From: Clostridia bacterium
GTDB lineage: Bacteria; Bacillota; Clostridia; Lachnospirales; CAG-274
Direction of reading: 5' to 3'
NCBI GenBank assembly: GCA_030536675.1
Contig: JAUNPM010000002.1
Location: 14,344 to 22,531 of the forward strand
DNA: 8,188 nt
Shown: positions 5,851 to 8,188 of the stretch, one piece after another
Layout: each line of letters opens with the position of its first letter
Numbering within the stretch: the stretch's first letter is position 1
Notes under the pieces: generated by a model
Databases searched by the model: none
What the model was told of the DNA's origin: nothing
The model's input: the letters and a program-made list of their open reading frames with translations, nothing else
Program-made: the position numbers and the translations under genes

Positions 5851-7188
5851 TTAACAATAAGTTTCATCAACCCAGGTAAGTACCTCGTCTAAAATAGGTA
5901 GATATTCATTAAGCTCTTCCTCTGTAATTATAAGAGGAGGGCAAACATTGATATTGTTTTCTCTACCAAATGTTGAAAAACCTCTCTTTTTAAGCTCAGC
6001 CATAATACTTGGAATAATTGGTGAATGTTCGCCGTATTCAACCATAGGTATTCTCTTTTCCTTATCCTTAACAACCTCAAGGGCTGCAAATAAACCAATA
6101 CATCTTGCCTCACCAATACACTTATGCTTTTCAACCATTTTATTAAGGAAAGCTGAAAGTACCTTTTCCATTTCCTTTACATGGGCACATATATTATGTT
6201 CTTTGTAATAATCTACTGCTGCAACACCTGCTGCACAGGCTAAAGTATGCCCGCTGTATGTAAGTCCGCACTGAAGTATAATTTCCTCAAAATACTTTGC
6301 TACCCTTTCATTTACAATAACACCGCCAAGCTGAACATAACCACAGGTAACACCCTTTGCAAATGTAATCATATCAGGCTTAATATCAAAATTCTGCCAA
6401 CAAAACATTTTGCCTGTTCTTCCAAATCCTGCCATAACCTCGTCACAAATCATAAGTATGCCATACTTGTCACAAAGAGCTCTTACCCCCTCCATATATC
6501 CATCAGGAGGAATAATAACACCATTTGCACCAACAATACTTTCCATAAGTATTGCGGCAACATTTTCTGTTCCCTCATAATGGAGCTGTCTTTCTAAGTC
6601 TGCAAGATATTTTTCTGTACACTCCTTATCGTCTATGCCTCTTGTGTATCCGTCTTGATACATATGAGGATTCATAAACTTAACAAAGCCGTTTGCACCT
6701 CCGATTTCAGCTGCAAATCTTCTCCAGTCACCTGAAGCGTTTGATGCTCCTAATGTTGCACCGTGGTAGCTTCTGTAGCAGCTGAATATCTTACTTCTGC
6801 CAGTTACCATTCTTGCCATTTTAATTGCATTTTCATTTGATTCTGCACCGCCGTTAGTAAAGAATACTCTTTTATAAGTATCCTCGCCTGCTATTTCACA
6901 AAGCTTTTTAGCTAAAAGTGATTTAGGCTCTGTTGCATATGCCGGTGCCATAAAACACATCTTGTCAGCCTGCTCCTTTATGGCATTTACAATTTCTTTA
7001 TTCTGATGTCCCAAATTAGAACAAACTAAAAGTGAGGACATATCGGCATATTTCTTGCCGTCATAATCCCAAAAATATATTCCTTCTGCTCTTTCAACAG
7101 GTATTGCAGGAGAGCCTGATTTTGACCATGACTGCATTACATACTGCTGATGTATTGTCTTAACCTCTTCACCGCTTAATTTTGACAT
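5851..7188 (-). CDS. Class III aminotransferase, putative taurine:2-oxo acid transaminase (Tpa/Toa-like)
   Basis: This PLP enzyme has 445 residues from the chosen start. Landmarks, numbered from the upstream ATG at 7194, are GGAESNENAIK (115-125), SYHG (142-145), the PLP-pyridine Asp251 in CDEVMAGFGRTGK, and the Schiff-base Lys280 in TFAKG. The N-terminal stretch YVMQSWSKSGSPAIPVERAEGIYFWD resembles taurine transaminases. The predicted reaction is taurine plus pyruvate or 2-oxoglutarate giving sulfoacetaldehyde plus alanine or glutamate. I prefer the ATG at 7188, because GGAGG is eight bases from it but only two from 7194. It is the first gene after the operon promoter and lies next to the dehydrogenase. 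Other omega-amino acids (beta-alanine, GABA, 2-aminoethylphosphonate) are possible substrates. The TauA-like binding protein makes taurine the best guess, and the choice of acceptor cannot be read from the sequence. Confidence 0.88.
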   Translation of the reverse strand: MSKLSGEEVKTIHQQYVMQSWSKSGSPAIPVERAEGIYFWDYDGKKYADMSSLLVCSNLGHQNKEIVNAIKEQADKMCFMAPAYATEPKSLLAKKLCEIAGEDTYKRVFFTNGGAESNENAIKMARMVTGRSKIFSCYRSYHGATLGASNASGDWRRFAAEIGGANGFVKFMNPHMYQDGYTRGIDDKECTEKYLADLERQLHYEGTENVAAILMESIVGANGVIIPPDGYMEGVRALCDKYGILMICDEVMAGFGRTGKMFCWQNFDIKPDMITFAKGVTCGYVQLGGVIVNERVAKYFEEIILQCGLTYSGHTLACAAGVAAVDYYKEHNICAHVKEMEKVLSAFLNKMVEKHKCIGEARCIGLFAALEVVKDKEKRIPMVEYGEHSPIIPSIMAELKKRGFSTFGRENNINVCPPLIITEEELNEYLPILDEVLTWVDETYC

Positions 7189-7196
7189 ATTCATAA

Positions 7197-7201
7197 CCTC
7201 C
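7197..7201 (-). promoter_or_regulatory. Ribosome binding site fixing the aminotransferase start
   Basis: GGAGG on the minus strand is eight bases from the ATG at 7188 and two from the ATG at 7194. The first spacing is optimal and the second too short, so translation probably begins at 7188. Confidence 0.75.
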
Positions 7202-7253
7202 AGTTGCCATTATATAAGATATAAAACAGTTATATATTTATTTAACTGATCCC

Positions 7254-7282
7254 ATTATACAAATGTTAAAACTAATTAACAA
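7254..7282 (-). promoter_or_regulatory. Sigma-A promoter of the taurine operon
   Basis: On the minus strand, TTGTTA (7282-7277) and TATAAT (7259-7254) are separated by 17 bases. This predicts a start near 7247 and a leader of about 60 bases before the aminotransferase ATG at 7188. A second TATAAT near 7211-7216 has no matching -35. The regulator stop at 7330 is not followed by a terminator, so read-through from the regulator is also possible. Confidence 0.7.
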
Positions 7283-7305
7283 TAGGCAGAATAACAAAGT
7301 TTATC

Positions 7306-7317
7306 GTGCATATGCAC
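7306..7317. promoter_or_regulatory. Candidate operator: perfect 12-bp palindrome
   Basis: GTGCATATGCAC is a perfect palindrome 23 bases upstream of the -35 element, centred about 65 bases before the predicted start. That is a typical place for an activator such as the neighbouring PucR-type protein. The palindrome and its position are seen directly; binding by this regulator is inference. Confidence 0.45.
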
Positions 7318-7329
7318 AAATGAATAGGT

Positions 7330-8188
7330 CTATAATATTTCCTTTAGTTTTAAGGCAATTAACAGTTCCGTTTTTACATTAACATCCGATAAATCACAGC
7401 CTAATATATCCTGAATTTTGCTTATCTTGTAATTTACGCTGTTTCTGTGGAGATAAAGTCTTTCAGCAGTTTCCTTAACTGATGCACCGCATTCAAAATA
7501 TATATTCAGAAAGTCCGTAAAACCAGTGCTGTTTAAGGCATCATACTGTACCAAAGGTTCTAAAACCTCGCTGTAATATTCCTTCATAATTTCAGTATCG
7601 TCCATAGCTAAAAATATTTTTGAAAAACCCATATTTCTATAAGACATAATTTCATTGTTTTTAAACTTTTTCTTTTGCAGTTCCATTACCTTATGAGCAA
7701 TTTTGTAGGATTTATAAATACACCTTATACTTTTTGTATTTCTGTCAATGCCCATATACACCTTAATATCATTTCTGTTGTAAACAAAATACCTTTGCTT
7801 TATATTTTCAGCAATTTCATATATGTTGCTGTCAGTTTGATTTGCAAAAAGCAAAACTATGTTGTTGCCAATTGAAAAAGCCTTTGCAAATACAGAATAA
7901 AATGTAAGGCTGTTTTCAATATTTATGCACATATTTTTTACAAATTCACTTATGTCATTATCTGTTTCGCTTATATATGTAATTAATGCAACGCAGTAGT
8001 GGAAATCCTGTAAAAATCCGTATTTATCCAAAATAGGAATATATAAGTTGTAATTATCATAATTAAATATGGCATTTTGTATGGCGGCCGATATCTCCAT
8101 ATCCCTTTGTTCAGCCCTGTTTATTTCCTCTGCACAAATTTTCATTGTCTTTCCAAGATATACCTGCCATGGAACTTCAAAAAGAGGA
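7330..8188 (-). CDS. PucR/CdaR-family transcriptional regulator, 5' end outside the window
   Basis: This encodes the C-terminal part of a PucR-type regulator. The frame stays open past the ATG at 8145 to the window edge, adding PLFEVPWQVYLGKT, which resembles the end of the PucR N-terminal domain. The true start is therefore beyond 8188, and 8145 is an internal methionine. Numbering from 8145, residues about 110-200 look like the CdaR GGDEF-like domain (IKVYMGIDRNTKSIRCIYKSYKIAHKVMEL). Residues about 221-262 are the C-terminal helix-turn-helix (ASVKETAERLYLHRNSVNYKISKIQDILG). PucR relatives usually activate nitrogen or purine catabolic genes in response to a substrate. It lies directly upstream of the taurine operon in the same orientation, so it is the obvious candidate for its regulator. 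Confidence 0.88.
   Translation of the reverse strand, partial: PLFEVPWQVYLGKTMKICAEEINRAEQRDMEISAAIQNAIFNYDNYNLYIPILDKYGFLQDFHYCVALITYISETDNDISEFVKNMCINIENSLTFYSVFAKAFSIGNNIVLLFANQTDSNIYEIAENIKQRYFVYNRNDIKVYMGIDRNTKSIRCIYKSYKIAHKVMELQKKKFKNNEIMSYRNMGFSKIFLAMDDTEIMKEYYSEVLEPLVQYDALNSTGFTDFLNIYFECGASVKETAERLYLHRNSVNYKISKIQDILGCDLSDVNVKTELLIALKLKEIL

Noticed and set aside
5834..5857. Longer start of the dehydrogenase at 5857
   Set aside because: The GGAGA site and family alignment favour 5833, and the longer form would overlap the aminotransferase stop.
5928..6134. Open reading frame of 68 codons on the minus strand
   Set aside because: It is another frame inside the aminotransferase gene and follows its codon pattern.
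6247..6597. Open reading frame of 116 codons on the plus strand
   Set aside because: It lies wholly opposite the aminotransferase gene, its product is not protein-like, and there is no ribosome binding site.
1..8188. CRISPR array, rRNA, tRNA or insertion sequence
   Set aside because: I saw no regularly spaced repeats, no RNA gene signatures and no transposase-like reading frame.

Overview
The window looks like chromosomal DNA from a low-GC, endospore-forming anaerobe of the class Clostridia, possibly a gut lineage. The basis is AT-rich sequence, strong GGAGG-type ribosome binding sites, a lipoprotein-type binding protein, and part of the mother-cell sporulation sigma factor SigK. Every gene I accept is on the minus strand, so transcription runs from high to low coordinates.

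Region by region: (1) 7330-8188 is a PucR/CdaR-type regulator whose 5' end lies beyond the window. (2) 7189-7329 is a promoter region with a good sigma-A promoter (TTGTTA-17-TATAAT) and a perfect 12-bp palindrome upstream of it. (3) 7188-4044 holds a class III aminotransferase, an iron-type alcohol dehydrogenase and two small PII proteins. The spacing is tight and the dehydrogenase and first PII gene share ATGA. (4) 4001-4041 is a hairpin with a T-tract, probably an attenuating terminator. (5) 3980-556 holds a TauC-like permease, TauA-like lipoprotein, TauB-like ATPase and a TauE/SafE-type membrane protein, closed by a strong terminator at 516-549. (6) 482-132 is the 3' part of sigK, followed by its own terminator at 70-92.

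The metabolic genes read as one taurine module. TauABC imports taurine. The aminotransferase moves its amino group to a 2-oxo acid, giving sulfoacetaldehyde. The dehydrogenase reduces that to isethionate, and the TauE/SafE protein may export the sulfonate. No C-S bond-cleaving enzyme is visible, and PII nitrogen sensors sit inside the operon. I therefore infer nitrogen scavenging from taurine rather than sulfite production. The two PII proteins resemble the NifI1/NifI2 pair that normally controls nitrogenase, but no nitrogenase gene is present.

The most striking point is the sigK fragment. Its homology to SigK begins exactly at an AATGA pentamer (Asn-Glu codons at 482-477), the position and sequence I recall as the crossover site of the Bacillus subtilis skin element. 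Upstream there are only seven unrelated codons and a stop. This implies an intervening element extending rightwards from about 482. If it is still intact, the taurine/PII operon lies inside a sigK-intervening element, an unusual metabolic cargo. The other half of sigK and the recombinase are not in the window, so this is a prediction.
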